Shown here piece by piece: positions 61,861-64,000 of a stretch of 64,000 bases of DNA. The notes under the pieces are model-generated. The model saw nothing but the letters and a program-made list of their open reading frames with translations, had not been told where the DNA came from and did no database searches. Each line of letters starts with the position of its first letter. The stretch's first letter is position 1. The translations under genes were made by a program, and so were the position numbers. The DNA is from Sphagnum magellanicum (Eukaryota > Streptophyta > Sphagnopsida > Sphagnales > Sphagnaceae): contig CM038916.1 of NCBI GenBank assembly GCA_021904315.1, positions 2,294,001 to 2,358,000 on the forward strand, in the 5' to 3' direction.

Positions 61861-64000
61861 CCTCCTGCGAAGCAATGAATGAATATGGGATGTTACGGAT
61901 GAATAGGAAGAAAATTCAGCCATCCACCACTTGAGGTACGTAACCAGCACGCGTTTCATGTTTGTGTCTACTCATGACAAGCAGAGTGGCAGACTGTTCA
62001 CTATCGTCCTACGTTGCTAAGCAGCACGTGTAGCTTGTTGTTAAAAGTGACCACGTAAAGTGGGGAGTCGCGACTCGGGAGGCTACTGTCGATTCTCACT
62101 ACCCTAGAGTTCCTGGTTGAGCTCCTTAGGGGTCTACAGGGTTTTTTGTTGTTTTCTTTTTTGAATTTTGTGATGTAGCCAGATTGGCCATCATCCCCAA
62201 GGACATCTAGCAAGTTTTGGCTCTCTGAATGTAAAACAATTTATGAATAATTGTAAATTTATGCTACCTTTCGGAACCTCTTGTAGTGTGCAGAAACCAT
62301 ATTTTCCTCGTCCAGAACTGCAAAAAATTCCTGTTAGGGGAGTCTGTGGCGGCAGCCTGCCCGGTCACTGTTGAGGGTTTGCACTAATTGTGCAGCATCC
62401 GCATGGTGACTGAACCCACCACCCCTGGAGACAGAAATAGGGGAAGAAAATGTCACCGAATAAAATACCTGTGGCTTTTATGGGTGTTCCTTGTCTGATT
62501 ATGGATCAAGCCTAGAGCATGCTTTGCTCGTGGGATCCCACACCTGAGAAATGATGCCAGACTATCATGACCAGTTCTTTTTGTGGTGGTGGTGGTGAAT
62601 TTTCATTATTTTGTGAATTTTCTTGAGAATTTTTTTGGGAAAGCATGTATTAAAAATTTGTTTGACAATGTGTTTTCAAAATGTATAAAAGTGTCACTTT
62701 TGTGAAATCAAATGAAATCGAAACAGAAATTCATATATACTCAGTTTTTCACCCTCTGCCTTTCTTGTAAACTAATCTCTTGAATGAAAGTATTCTGAAT
62801 GATAAGAAATTAAAAAATTGTGATTAACTCTGCCTAGGTCTCAGAATTTTTTTGATAAAACTTTCATCACTGTTGCAATCTGTAAAGTTATCCTCAAACT
62901 AACCTTGTCTTTGGGCCTTAATTGCTTCAAATTCCCTCTTCATACCTCGTTGCTCAATGAAGTCAGAAAGTGAACAAAATTGAGTTACTTGGAATGGGTG
63001 AAAGCCTGATAAACCAAGGTGACATGGAGGGAGAAGAAAAAAGAAGAAAAATCCTGTAAATAAAAATCAAGGATGGGAACCCATCTATCAAAAGTATGAG
63101 GCAGATGAGAACACATGTAAACACAACCCAAAGAAGAAACAAAAGCAATCAGTCAACGGGTCCTAAAAAAATTACTTTGGAGAAGATATTGGGTGAAAGC
63201 CCAATCAAGTAGACAACAATAATAGTATTCTCTAGTTCGAAAGTAGTGATTTTCATATTTAAACATAAAAATAGTTCAAGAACTCCTCCTATCATAATGC
63301 AAAATCATGGACTCTCAATTGACATCATAATAATGAAAAGCAATTGCATCATAAAAATGTGTAAATAATGCATTTGAAAATTTAAAATTTAAATGTCTAA
63401 TATTACTTCATTTCCAAAACCAAATGTAACATTTTTAAATTACATGTTTTCACAAAACCTATGGTATACTTTAAGGCTCACATTTTATTTATTTATATTT
63501 GAACATTATTTTAATCTACTTGCACCTACTTTTATGAAATAAAACATTTACGTACACCTGTTTTCATTCACAATAATCTTGTACTTAACTTTTGATTAAA
63601 TATGTTTTTATCATATTTTTTCACAAAAAATCAAGAACCATATTAACTTCAATCTTTCTACCCAACCAAATTACATGTTCAATAATTTCATGATATATTT
63701 TAAGGTATTTGTAATTCAACCTAGAAAAGTACAGTAATTGGTTTACTTGATTGTGCTTTCACCTTACTATTTGAAAAATATGCGTCTGTAGATCACAAGT
63801 GGATGTAAAACTGAAAGTATATATGTTTATTCCATAGTTATGAAAATTTATATTCTTGTTTGCACAAATATTCTTTCACCTTTCTATTTTCTATGTATAA
63901 GTAGTATGCCACACCATTTTCCTACCATAGATTTCACACACACATAAACTATGCCAAAAAATTTGAAAACTAAAATCTCAATTCCTTTCATAATTCTATT
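61861..64000. other. Lectin upstream region grading into AT-rich spacer
   Basis: Composition is normal to about 62.6 kb, then increasingly AT-rich. No further gene is recognisable, including on the plus strand, so no divergent partner of the lectin gene was found. Confidence 0.4.

Overview
The window looks like nuclear DNA of a non-seed land plant, most likely a moss or other bryophyte. The reasons are short introns with plant-type splice sites, a GlpF-like intrinsic protein (GIP, an aquaporin class described from mosses and algae), a lectin of the fungal fruit-body family (known in plants mainly from bryophytes), and Ty3/Gypsy, CACTA and SINE debris. A fern cannot be excluded. No bacterial, organellar or CRISPR-like features were seen.

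Gene-bearing left end (about 1-15.5 kb, all on the minus strand): (1) a broken, acylated Ser/Thr kinase gene at 2884-4229, with unidentified coding-like debris below it; (2) a three-exon TOM1-like (TOL) VHS-GAT ubiquitin-sorting gene at 7750-10291, which can be read in full; (3) a six-exon GIP/GlpF-type channel gene at 12761-15355, also readable in full, with a very long loop between membrane segments 3 and 4. A tRNA-derived SINE and one copy of a small inverted-repeat element lie near the left edge.

Repeat desert (about 17-60 kb): AT-rich DNA holding a second, heavily decayed copy of the same kinase family (17.95-18.93 kb), Gypsy gag fossils (21.6-24.3 kb), an old 11.8-kb Ty3/Gypsy element with both LTRs (37035-48859), three solo LTRs of one unrelated LTR family (23026-23847, 46656-47602, 55037-55940), a 140-bp CACTA foldback element nested in the Gypsy element, a 60-bp tandem repeat, and several blocks of word-like low-complexity DNA (19.7, 33.2, 50.1-51.2 and 52.0-53.4 kb). 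The nesting and the target-site duplications give a relative order of insertion.

Right end (about 59.5-64 kb): base composition returns to normal around a compact single-exon lectin gene of the Agaricus bisporus lectin family at 61283-61705 with a good TATA box, followed by more AT-rich spacer.

The genes do not form a pathway; they are independent nuclear genes. I did not find a clearly new multi-gene system. The most interesting items are the GIP with its enlarged loop and in-frame hydrophobic cassette exon, the fungal-type lectin, and the two dead relatives of one kinase family.
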